Assembly (NCBI GenBank): GCA_027065245.1
Contig: JAMOOS010000336.1
Coordinates: forward strand, 1-5,772
Direction of reading: 5' to 3'
DNA from: Desulfuromonadaceae bacterium
GTDB lineage: Bacteria > Desulfobacterota > Desulfuromonadia > Desulfuromonadales > Desulfuromonadaceae
Length of the DNA stretch: 5,772 bases
Shown here piece after piece: positions 1 through 5,354 of this stretch. The number at the start of each line of letters is the position of its first letter. Position 1 is the stretch's first letter. Under the pieces are notes generated by a model. That model was not told where the DNA came from. It worked only from the letters and a program-made list of their open reading frames with translations, and searched no databases. The translations under genes were made by a program, and so were the position numbers.

Positions 1-441
1 TATCTTCTGGCCGCACGGCGACAGGCACTGCAAATGGTGTATGGAGCCGTGTACTTCAACTATGGTGTCTTCCGGAAAGCCCGCCTTCTGAAACTGACCG
101 TCAACGTTGGAAGTTACCACGAAGTAGTTGCCGCCTAGGCGATCGCCCCAGCGTTTGATGATGGCGAAACCGGCGTGGGGTTCGGTTTCGCGGTACAGAT
201 TGGTGCGATGGCCATAGAACCCCCAGCCGAAGGCGGGGTCGCGCTGAAAATGAATCGGGTTGGCGGCGTCGTAAAAATTGATTCCTAAATCCTCATACAT
301 TGGATAGGCATTCCAGAAGCCACTGTCGCCGCGAAAGTCGGGCAGACCGGAATCGACACCCATACCGGCGCCGGTGCAGATCACCAGTGCCTCAGCGTTA
401 CTTATCTCATTTGCCGCTTGCTGGATAGTAGTATCTTCCAT
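1..441 (-). CDS. Sir2-family NAD-dependent protein deacylase (sirtuin), N-terminal part; runs off the window
   Basis: The first 147 residues of a sirtuin are present; the C-terminal part lies beyond position 1. Sirtuins remove acyl groups from lysine using NAD, releasing nicotinamide and O-acyl-ADP-ribose, in the cytoplasm. Visible motifs are the Rossmann NAD-binding segment GAGMGVDSGLPDFRG (residues 24-38), TSNVDGQFQKAGF (110-122, matching the usual TQNID..H..AG block), and the catalytic histidine H131 in VHGS. The first pair of zinc cysteines follows (C139 and C143), spaced CX3C rather than the commoner CX2C. The start at 441 was chosen because GGGAG lies about 8 nt upstream. An in-frame ATG at 474 has no Shine-Dalgarno sequence and falls next to the predicted transcription start. 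The gene is divergent from the lipoprotein operon. Family assignment is firm; substrate and acyl preference are unknown. Confidence 0.93.
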   Translation of the reverse strand, partial: MEDTTIQQAANEISNAEALVICTGAGMGVDSGLPDFRGDSGFWNAYPMYEDLGINFYDAANPIHFQRDPAFGWGFYGHRTNLYRETEPHAGFAIIKRWGDRLGGNYFVVTSNVDGQFQKAGFPEDTIVEVHGSIHHLQCLSPCGQKI

Positions 442-479
442 GGTAATGTCTCCCGGTGGTGTGTTATGTTTCATGGTGT

Positions 480-509
480 AACATATCCAGATATTCCTGA
501 TGTGGTCAA
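480..509 (-). promoter_or_regulatory. Predicted sigma-70-type promoter of the sirtuin gene
   Basis: Read on the minus strand, TTGACC (509-504, 5 of 6 to consensus) is followed by an 18-nt spacer and TATGTT (485-480, 4 of 6). Transcription would start near 473, giving a leader of about 32 nt before the ATG at 441. This supports the 441 start over the in-frame ATG at 474. The -10 hexamer is also one arm of a small inverted repeat (465-470 with 480-485), which could be a coincidence in AT-rich DNA. Prediction is from hexamer matching only. Confidence 0.45.
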
Positions 510-534
510 GGTTTATGCGCAGCTATTACGTGTG

Positions 535-587
535 TTGACATAAAACACTTGACACAGGCATCAATATTATGACTTAAATAGTATAAA
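535..587 (+). promoter_or_regulatory. Probable promoter region of the five-gene operon, with two TTGACA hexamers
   Basis: Two perfect TTGACA hexamers occur at 535-540 and 549-554, 14 nt apart. They are followed by AT-rich DNA with several weak -10 candidates: TTAAAT at 574-579 (19 nt after the second hexamer) and TATAAA at 582-587 (27 nt after it, so not paired with it at normal spacing). No single -35/-10 pair has ideal spacing, so the promoter may need an activator or another sigma factor. The leader to the ATG at 644 would be about 50-65 nt. That a promoter lies here is likely from the divergent layout; the exact element is uncertain. Confidence 0.4.
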
Positions 588-600
588 TTTCGTGCCTGTG
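553..600. repeat. 8-bp inverted repeat flanking the AT-rich operon promoter region
   Basis: CACAGGCA (553-560) and its perfect reverse complement TGCCTGTG (593-600) flank a 32-bp AT-rich segment that contains the best -10 candidates. The half-site centres are 40 bp apart, close to four helical turns, so a dimeric or looping regulator could occupy both. It could also be chance. The loop is too long and the arms too short for a terminator. Confidence 0.35.
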
Positions 601-643
601 ACCTTGTCATGGGTTGTGCAACTAAAATGGGGAGATAATTACA

Positions 644-1267
644 ATGATGAAAAAAACGATCTATGCCGCAGTAGTGCTGATGTTTGTGCTGACCGGGTGT
701 GCCGGAACCAAGCTGGTTTCGCAGTGGAGTCAGCCCGGCTACAACGGTCCGGCGTTTAAAAATCTGCTTATAATCGGTATATTTAAGGACGATTTGCGTC
801 GCCATATGTACGAGGACGCCTTTGTCGAGCAGTTGCGCGGCTACGGTGTGAAGGCGGTGGCCAGTTATACGGTGGTACCAAAGTTGAGCGGTAAAAAAGA
901 GCAGGACAAAAAGCGCATCAAGGCTGCAGTGGCCAAGCTGAATTCCGACGCTGTTATTGTGGCTACCCTGGTCGGTATTGACAAGGATCAGCGTTATGTG
1001 CCGTCCGCTCCGGTATATGTGTCGCGCTATGGCGGGCCCTACGGCATGTACGGTTACTATGGTCACTCCTACAGTGTGATTCAGCAGCCGGGGTACTTTG
1101 TCGACAATACTACGGTAAAACTGCGCGCTACCCTGTTTGCGGTAAAGGACGAAAAAATGCTGTGGACTGGGGATACCAACAGCTTCAATCCCGATACTGC
1201 CCAGCAGATTGCTGATGCCAATGTGAAACTGGTCAGCGCGGCGCTCAAGCGTGACGGTATGCTGTAA
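644..1267 (+). CDS. Small predicted outer-membrane lipoprotein, first gene of the operon
   Basis: A 207-residue protein of a family I do not recognise with certainty; it resembles the loosely defined DUF4136-like envelope lipoproteins. The N-terminus is a classical lipoprotein signal (KK, hydrophobic stretch, lipobox LTGC with the acylated cysteine at C19). Alanine follows the cysteine, so sorting to the outer membrane is expected. The mature part begins with a W-x-x-P-x-Y motif (W28, P31, Y33), then an alpha/beta-looking segment around residues 39-75. A lysine-rich stretch lies near 82-98 and a glycine/tyrosine-rich segment at 129-151. GGAG at 631-634 lies 9 nt before the ATG; an adjacent ATG at 647 is a possible alternative start. 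It lies 36 nt upstream of the first protease-like gene on the same strand, so it is probably cotranscribed with the membrane/ligase cluster. No enzymatic motif is visible. Function is unknown; a structural or binding role in the envelope is only inference. Confidence 0.85.
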   Translation: MMKKTIYAAVVLMFVLTGCAGTKLVSQWSQPGYNGPAFKNLLIIGIFKDDLRRHMYEDAFVEQLRGYGVKAVASYTVVPKLSGKKEQDKKRIKAAVAKLNSDAVIVATLVGIDKDQRYVPSAPVYVSRYGGPYGMYGYYGHSYSVIQQPGYFVDNTTVKLRATLFAVKDEKMLWTGDTNSFNPDTAQQIADANVKLVSAALKRDGML

Positions 1268-1303
1268 TGAATTGAATCGCGGTTTAGAAAAAAGGATTTT
1301 TGT

Positions 1304-1798
1304 ATGCGAAATATAGTTCGTTATGTATGTGTGGCGCTGGTGTTGTTGCTGCTCTGTTCAGCGTCGCTGCTGGCTGCCGACAGCAAGCAGGTCATTGGTG
1401 AAACGGCACGTATCCGGGTGGAAGAGGCCGGGCTGTATTTTGTCGCCCGGATTGATACTGGTGCGCGGGTTACCTCGTTGCACGCTGTTGATATAGTTAT
1501 AAAAGACGCCTCCAAAAAGGAGCGCGACAACATCGGTAAGCAGATCAGCTTTGTTACCCGCAACAATCGTGGCGAACGGAAGATCATGCATGCCAGAATT
1601 GCCGGTGTGGCACTGGTGGCCAACGCCCAGGGGCGTGAATACCGCTATGAGGTGGAACTGACCCTCAACTGGAAAGGCAAAGAGAAGAGGGTTAGAGTCA
1701 ACTTGCGTGATCGTTCCCGTATGACATATAAGCTGCTCATCGGGCGTAACTGGCTGGCACACGATTATCTGGTAGATGTCGATAAAAAGGAGGAGTAA
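1304..1798 (+). CDS. Secreted retropepsin-like protein of the RimB / 'ATP-dependent zinc protease' family (paralog 1)
   Basis: A 164-residue protein with an N-terminal export signal (hydrophobic residues 8-24, probable signal peptidase I cleavage near LLAA, residues 22-25). No good lipobox is present, so the mature protein should be free in the periplasm. The aspartyl-protease signature DTG is at residues 51-53 within RIDTGARVTSLHA. The family's C-terminal block DRS...LLIGRNWL lies around 137-151. One DTG per chain and the short length fit a retropepsin-like fold that dimerises to build an active site. No HExxH or other zinc-protease motif is seen, so the common 'zinc protease' name is not supported here. 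AAAGGA at 1291-1296 is 7 nt before the ATG. The stop overlaps the next start by 1 nt. The next gene is a clear paralog. Activity and substrate are inferred from the family; processing of the neighbouring ligase's product is plausible. Confidence 0.88.
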   Translation: MRNIVRYVCVALVLLLLCSASLLAADSKQVIGETARIRVEEAGLYFVARIDTGARVTSLHAVDIVIKDASKKERDNIGKQISFVTRNNRGERKIMHARIAGVALVANAQGREYRYEVELTLNWKGKEKRVRVNLRDRSRMTYKLLIGRNWLAHDYLVDVDKKEE

Positions 1799-2337
1799 TG
1801 GCGTCCTTGGTGAGATTATCCGTGTTTGTGCTGCTGGCCGGGTTTCTGCTCGGCGGTTGTGTCGGCGGCAGTGGTGAAAAGGTGGTAACGGTGGATGGTA
1901 ATAATGGAGCTGGCGTTATCACCATCGGCGAGGTGGAATCGGTGCGTCTGGCGCAGAACAATATTGACCTGACAGCGCGTGTTGATACCGGCGCCCAGAC
2001 GTCGTCGCTGGATGCGCGTAATATTGTCAATATTGAGCGGGATGGTAAAAAATGGGTGCGTTTCGAGGTTGTGGCTGCCGGTAAGAAGACGGTGATGGAG
2101 AAACCTCTGGCGCGTACACTGCTGATCAAACAGCATGGTCGCGAGGCACTGAAACGGCCGGTGGTAAAATTGGATATCTTTTTGGCTGGCAAGCGGATGC
2201 AGCGGGAGTTTTCCCTTGCGGATCGCAGTAATTTCAAATATCCGGTGCTGGTTGGTCGCAATGTGCTGCAGGGATCGTTTATTGTCGATGTAAGCCGGAA
2301 AAATGCTGGTTCTGCCATGAGTGAGGCCAGTAAATAG
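1798..2337 (+). CDS. Retropepsin-like lipoprotein of the RimB / 'ATP-dependent zinc protease' family (paralog 2)
   Basis: A 179-residue protein whose signal peptide ends in a lipobox LGGC (acylated C21). Valine follows the cysteine, so there is no inner-membrane retention aspartate and outer-membrane anchoring is expected. A flexible Gly/Asn-rich linker (about 22-39) precedes the conserved domain. The catalytic-type DTG is at 63-65 in RVDTGAQTSSLDA, and the C-terminal signature DRS..KYPVLVGRN is at 142-155, closely parallel to the upstream gene. The two share the start of the domain (GE...), R-x-DTGA-x-x-x-SL and (L/V)(I/V)GRN-x-L, showing an old tandem duplication that has diverged well. The start at 1798 overlaps the previous stop (TAATG), with an unusually close AAGGAGGAG at 1787-1795. 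The stop directly abuts the next ATG. It may homodimerise, or form a heterodimer with paralog 1; that is a guess from retropepsin architecture. Confidence 0.88.
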   Translation: MASLVRLSVFVLLAGFLLGGCVGGSGEKVVTVDGNNGAGVITIGEVESVRLAQNNIDLTARVDTGAQTSSLDARNIVNIERDGKKWVRFEVVAAGKKTVMEKPLARTLLIKQHGREALKRPVVKLDIFLAGKRMQREFSLADRSNFKYPVLVGRNVLQGSFIVDVSRKNAGSAMSEASK

Positions 2338-3864
2338 ATGAGTACCAAACAACTGCAACTGAAGGTTATCGTTCTGGTACTGCTGGTGCTTGGTATCGGC
2401 AGTGTATGGTACAAAAATCAGGTGCTCGGGTTTTCCCTGACACCGGAAAAGCAGGAAACGGTGTGGACTGTCGAAAGCAAAATCACCTTCGATGGCGATA
2501 ACGCTCCTGCTGAGGTGGTGCTGAGCATGCCGGAGAACCGCAAGGATATGGTGGTAATGGATGTGCGTAACATCGCTCCCGGTTATCGCTTCAATTTTGT
2601 CAATCGCGATGGCGAACGTTACGGAGTCTGGAAGAGCAATGGTCCGGTACAGGGGCGTCAGGAGCTGTTTTTGCGCGGTACTGTTTACCGTCGTAATGGC
2701 AATAGCGGCAATAACGTTTCACCTGTCCCGCAAGAGATTGTCGTCGATAATGAGTCGTTGCGAAAAGCCGCTGTAGATTTTGTCGCCAGTCTTGATCGTA
2801 GCGGCAGTATCAGGCAGAGGGCAGTCCATCTGTTGCAGGCACTTACCAATCCGGTCAATCAGGATGCTGTTTATCTGCTTAAGGAAGCAAAGGTATTTGG
2901 CGGCAAAATAAAACTGGCGCGTTATCTGATGCGCAAGGCTGGCTTGCAGGCCAGCAGTGTCAGAGGGCTGTTCCTGGGCGAGCGCAGCCGTAAGCAGAAA
3001 CTTAAGGGCTACATTGAAGTTGCCGATGGCGACAAAGTATTGTTGCTTAATCCTCGCAGTGCCGAGGTTGAGGATGCGGACAAATTTCTCGTCTGGCAGT
3101 ACAACGATAAGCCAGTGCTGGAAGTGATTGGCGGCAGCAACAGTTCGGTAACATTTTCTACCTTGTCCAGCAAGATTCTCGCCAGCCGTGCCGCAGTGGC
3201 GGCGGGCAAGCATTCCGGCAACTTTCTGGTGGATTTTTCCATCTATTCGTTGCCGGTATCGGAACAGAATGCCTTCAAGCTGCTGTTGCTGATTCCCATC
3301 GGTGCACTGGTTATTGTTATTCTGCGCAACCTGGTGGGTATCTCCACCTCCGGAACATTCATGCCGATTCTGATTGCGCTGGTATTTCTGCATACCACGC
3401 TGCTCATCGGCCTGGCGCTGTTTCTGGTGGTGGTCAGTGTCGGATTGATTTTACGTTCCTATTTGAGCCATTTGAATTTATTACTGGTGCCGCGCATTTC
3501 GGCGGTGCTGGTGTTTGTAATCTTCATCTATGTGGCCATAGCGGTTATCAGTCATAAAATCGGCCTGTCAGCCGGATTGCAGATCACCTTCTTCCCCATG
3601 ATTATCATCTCGTGGACCATCGAGCGCATGTCGGTGTTGTGGGAGGAAGAGGGGCCGAAGGATGTGCTTGTTCAGGGCGGTGGCAGCCTGTTGTCGGCAT
3701 CATTGATTTATTTGGTGATGCAGAACCGCTATGTGGGGCATATCGCTTACTCGTTTCCGGAGATTCTGCTGGTGTTGCTGGCCATCATTATCATCATTGG
3801 CAGCTATTCCGGTTATCGACTTACCGAATTGTACCGCTTTGAACCCATGATAAAGGACAAATAG
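2338..3864 (+). CDS. Inner-membrane protein: inactive transglutaminase-like domain fused to seven transmembrane helices
   Basis: A 508-residue protein. One N-terminal anchor helix (about 9-25) leads to a soluble region (about 27-310), which by topology should be periplasmic. Seven hydrophobic segments follow, at about 313-332, 338-352, 354-373, 387-405, 412-428, 446-461 and 473-490. This order matches the family annotated as 'inactive transglutaminase fused to 7 transmembrane helices'. The chain contains no cysteine at all, so the thiol nucleophile of an active transglutaminase is absent, consistent with a binding rather than catalytic fold. Segments typical of the 7TM part include ISTSGTFMPILIAL (335-348) and SWTIERMSVLWEEEG (425-439). 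The ATG follows the previous stop with no gap; GAGG at 2323-2326 is the best Shine-Dalgarno candidate. The next gene begins 1 nt after its stop. A role in sensing, holding or exporting what the downstream ligase makes is inference. Confidence 0.9.
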   Translation: MSTKQLQLKVIVLVLLVLGIGSVWYKNQVLGFSLTPEKQETVWTVESKITFDGDNAPAEVVLSMPENRKDMVVMDVRNIAPGYRFNFVNRDGERYGVWKSNGPVQGRQELFLRGTVYRRNGNSGNNVSPVPQEIVVDNESLRKAAVDFVASLDRSGSIRQRAVHLLQALTNPVNQDAVYLLKEAKVFGGKIKLARYLMRKAGLQASSVRGLFLGERSRKQKLKGYIEVADGDKVLLLNPRSAEVEDADKFLVWQYNDKPVLEVIGGSNSSVTFSTLSSKILASRAAVAAGKHSGNFLVDFSIYSLPVSEQNAFKLLLLIPIGALVIVILRNLVGISTSGTFMPILIALVFLHTTLLIGLALFLVVVSVGLILRSYLSHLNLLLVPRISAVLVFVIFIYVAIAVISHKIGLSAGLQITFFPMIIISWTIERMSVLWEEEGPKDVLVQGGGSLLSASLIYLVMQNRYVGHIAYSFPEILLVLLAIIIIIGSYSGYRLTELYRFEPMIKDK

Positions 3865-3865
3865 G

Positions 3866-4807
3866 ATGTTTACTACCCCGTCCAAGTTGCGCAAAGCAGG
3901 TATCGTCGGTATGAACTGGCGCAATGTGCGGATGATTGCCCAATACAATCCGCGCCGGCTGTATCCCCAGGTTGATGACAAGCTGAAGACCAAACTGCTG
4001 CTGGCCAAGGCCAATCTGTCGGCACCTGAATTGCTTGGAGTGGTTAAAACTCAGGGGAATGTGCGTGAGTTGGAGGAGTTTCTCGCTGATTGCGGTCCCT
4101 TTGTGATCAAACCGGCCAATGGTAGCGGCGGTAAGGGTATTCTGGTTATTGCCGGTCGCGATGGTGGCAAGTTTGTCAAACCCAGCGGCAGTGGCATTGA
4201 TATTGCCGAGGTGCGCAAACACGCTTCCAGCATCATCAGTGGTCTGTACAGCCTGGGCGGACGTAGCGATGTGGCCATGATTGAGGAGATGGTACAGTTT
4301 TCCGACGCCTTTGACGGTTTTTCCTTCCAGGGGGTGCCGGATATCCGCATTATTGTCTACAAGGGCTATCCGGTCATGGCCATGACACGTCTTTCCACCC
4401 GCGCCTCCGACGGCAAGGCTAATCTGCATCAGGGCGCTGTGGGGCTGGGTATAGATATTGGTACCGGCCGGGCGCTCAAAGCGGTACAGAACGGGCGGCC
4501 TTTGACCCATCATCCCGATACCGGCAAGGAACTGGCTACTTTCGATGTGCCGCAGTGGAATGATTTTGTGTTGCAGGCCAGCATGTGCTACGAGATTACC
4601 ACCATGGGCTATCTCGGTGTTGATCTGGTGCTGGACAAGGAGAAAGGGCCGCAGATTCTTGAATTGAACGCTCGCCCCGGGCTGGCCATCCAGATCGCCA
4701 ACGATATGGGATTGCTGCCGCGTTTTGAGGTTGTTGATGCCCAGGACGGTATTGAGCGCACTGCCGCCGAGCGTACCGTCTTTGCCCGCCAGCAGTTTGT
4801 CGCCTGA
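3866..4807 (+). CDS. RimK-like ATP-grasp amide ligase (alpha-L-glutamate ligase-related protein)
   Basis: A 313-residue cytoplasmic protein with no signal sequence. ATP-grasp enzymes activate a carboxylate as acyl phosphate and join it to an amine. Visible elements are the N-terminal YNPRRLYPQVDDKLKTK block (27-43) typical of this RimK-related family, the ATP-binding lysine and glycine-rich loop FVIKPANGSGGKGI (79-92, K82), and the DIR segment (159-161). ANLHQGAVG follows (185-193), and the metal-binding LELNARPGL is at 265-273 (E266, N268). Every expected ATP-grasp element is present, so it should be active. Length agrees with the family, about 310-320 residues. AAGGA at 3853-3857 lies 8 nt before the ATG, inside the end of the previous gene. 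It is the last gene of the operon and its TGA abuts the convergent HIT stop. The acceptor and the added amino acid are unknown; 'glutamate ligase' is a name taken from homology to RimK. Confidence 0.93.
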   Translation: MFTTPSKLRKAGIVGMNWRNVRMIAQYNPRRLYPQVDDKLKTKLLLAKANLSAPELLGVVKTQGNVRELEEFLADCGPFVIKPANGSGGKGILVIAGRDGGKFVKPSGSGIDIAEVRKHASSIISGLYSLGGRSDVAMIEEMVQFSDAFDGFSFQGVPDIRIIVYKGYPVMAMTRLSTRASDGKANLHQGAVGLGIDIGTGRALKAVQNGRPLTHHPDTGKELATFDVPQWNDFVLQASMCYEITTMGYLGVDLVLDKEKGPQILELNARPGLAIQIANDMGLLPRFEVVDAQDGIERTAAERTVFARQQFVA

Positions 4808-5257
4808 TTAATGCTGTTCACTTCGGTGCTGCGGTGCCGGAGTGAACAATCTGCCCAGTTTGCTGTTCAGCCGTGCCACTACGGCCCTGATCTCGGCGTG
4901 GCTGTAGCTTTTGCTGTTTACATTCGCGCCCCATACCACACCCGGCCAGCAGAAGTCATCTTCGTATCGCCCCACCACATGTATGTGCAGTTGGTGCACT
5001 ATATTGCCGATGGCGGCGGTATTGATTTTGTCGGTATTGTATTCGGCATCAATAAAGCGGCCCAGCGTTGTCATTGCCCGGCATAACCGGCTCAGGCTGG
5101 TTTCGTCCAGATCAAACAATTCGCAGGCACTGGTACGCGGTACCAGAATAAACCACGGTATCAGGGCGTTGTTGTACAGCAGCAGTTCGCTGTCGTCCAG
5201 AGTGCCAAGGTGGATGCAGTCCTGCTGCAGTTGACAGTTCAGGGTAAAAGGTTCCAT
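4808..5257 (-). CDS. HIT-family (histidine triad) nucleotide hydrolase/transferase-like protein
   Basis: A 149-residue cytoplasmic protein. The HIT signature appears as VHQLHIHVVGR (87-97): the triad is Q89-L-H91-I-H93, so the first histidine of HxHxH is glutamine while the central nucleophile-type histidine H91 and H93 remain. This Q-L-H-x-H form followed by RY..D..WPGVVWG (97-109) is, from memory, typical of a proteobacterial HIT subgroup. N29 and P40 lie in the usual N-terminal strand region (LLLYNNALIPWFILVPR). HIT proteins hydrolyse or transfer nucleotidyl groups from substrates such as phosphoramidates and dinucleotides; the substrate here is unknown. GGAGA at 5268-5264 lies 6 nt before the ATG, and an in-frame upstream ATG (5275) is closed by a TGA. 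The final codons form a hairpin and the stop abuts the ligase stop. Confidence 0.92.
   Translation of the reverse strand: MEPFTLNCQLQQDCIHLGTLDDSELLLYNNALIPWFILVPRTSACELFDLDETSLSRLCRAMTTLGRFIDAEYNTDKINTAAIGNIVHQLHIHVVGRYEDDFCWPGVVWGANVNSKSYSHAEIRAVVARLNSKLGRLFTPAPQHRSEQH
4815..4848. terminator. Bidirectional hairpin at the convergent junction, inside the 3' end of the HIT gene
   Basis: TGTTCACTTCGG (4815-4826) pairs with CCGGAGTGAACA (4837-4848): 12 bp with one G-U wobble. Three further weak pairs could shrink the loop to TGCG (4830-4833). It starts 7 nt after the ligase stop and lies wholly within the last codons of the HIT gene, so it can fold in both transcripts. Neither side has a clear T-run, so intrinsic termination is not certain. 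It may instead mark the 3' end, block convergent read-through or stabilise the mRNAs. Confidence 0.6.
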
Positions 5258-5293
5258 TTCTCATCTCCATGTCATTGCAAGTGAAGTGCGAGT

Positions 5294-5299
5294 ATTATA
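5294..5299 (-). promoter_or_regulatory. Perfect -10 hexamer upstream of the HIT gene
   Basis: On the minus strand 5299-5294 reads TATAAT, a perfect -10. Transcription would start near 5287, giving a leader of about 30 nt to the ATG at 5257. No convincing -35 is seen 16-19 nt further upstream (the region 5316-5324 gives poor matches), and there is no TGn extension. The position is right for the HIT promoter, but the strength is uncertain. Confidence 0.45.
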
Positions 5300-5318
5300 G
5301 CGCGTGATGGTTATGTTG

Positions 5319-5340
5319 CGGTTAAATATCGGTTAAATAG
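5319..5340. repeat. 11-bp tandem direct repeat between the HIT gene and purB
   Basis: CGGTTAAATAT (5319-5329) is followed at once by CGGTTAAATAG (5330-5340), identical at 10 of 11 positions. The period is one helical turn, so two protein subunits could bind side by side on the same DNA face. It lies just upstream of the predicted purB -35 (5359) and about 20 bp upstream of the HIT -10, a good place for an activator or shared regulator. It does not resemble the E. coli PurR operator. No regulator is identified. Confidence 0.55.
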
Positions 5341-5354
5341 TTGTCGTCGCCTAA

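Larger units (their letters stand above)
644..4807 (+). other. Probable five-gene operon: lipoprotein, two retropepsin-like proteins, 7TM-transglutaminase protein, ATP-grasp ligase
   Basis: Five same-strand genes are separated by 36 nt, a 1-nt overlap (TAATG at 1796-1800), 0 nt (TAGATG at 2335-2340) and 1 nt (TAGGATG at 3862-3868). Such spacing implies one transcript and translational coupling of the last four. The combination of RimK-like ligase, 7TM protein with an inactive transglutaminase domain, and retropepsin-like protein is a conserved association reported from comparative genomics of amidoligase systems. The product is not known to me. The membership of the leading lipoprotein rests on position only. 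Confidence 0.75.

Noticed and set aside
472..474. Upstream in-frame ATG for the sirtuin (11 residues longer)
   Set aside because: No Shine-Dalgarno sequence precedes it, and it coincides with the predicted transcription start; the ATG at 441 has GGGAG at a good distance.
465..485. 6-bp inverted repeat TATGTT/AACATA with a 9-nt loop near the sirtuin start
   Set aside because: Arms this short are common by chance in AT-rich DNA; noted only because one arm overlaps the predicted -10.
506..1066. Minus-strand open frame of 186 residues across the operon promoter region and lipoprotein gene
   Set aside because: It is antisense to a well supported lipoprotein and covers the promoter region; no recognisable domain.
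1737..2414. Minus-strand open frame of 225 residues opposite the second protease-like gene
   Set aside because: Its residues are low-complexity (rich in Ser, Thr, Pro and Arg) with no motif, and the plus strand carries a clear lipoprotein with family signatures and proper operon spacing.
3821..4513. Minus-strand open frame of 230 residues opposite the ATP-grasp ligase
   Set aside because: It is a shadow of a strongly recognised gene; no ribosome site, no motif, and it would overlap two operon genes.
4812..4869. 9-bp direct repeat TGCTGTTCA (4812-4820 and 4861-4869)
   Set aside because: It is short, inside coding sequence of the HIT gene and explained by repeated Asn/Ser codons; no sign of a mobile element or attachment site.
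4911..5234. Plus-strand open frame opposite the HIT gene
   Set aside because: The composition is shadow-like and the minus strand holds an unmistakable HIT protein.
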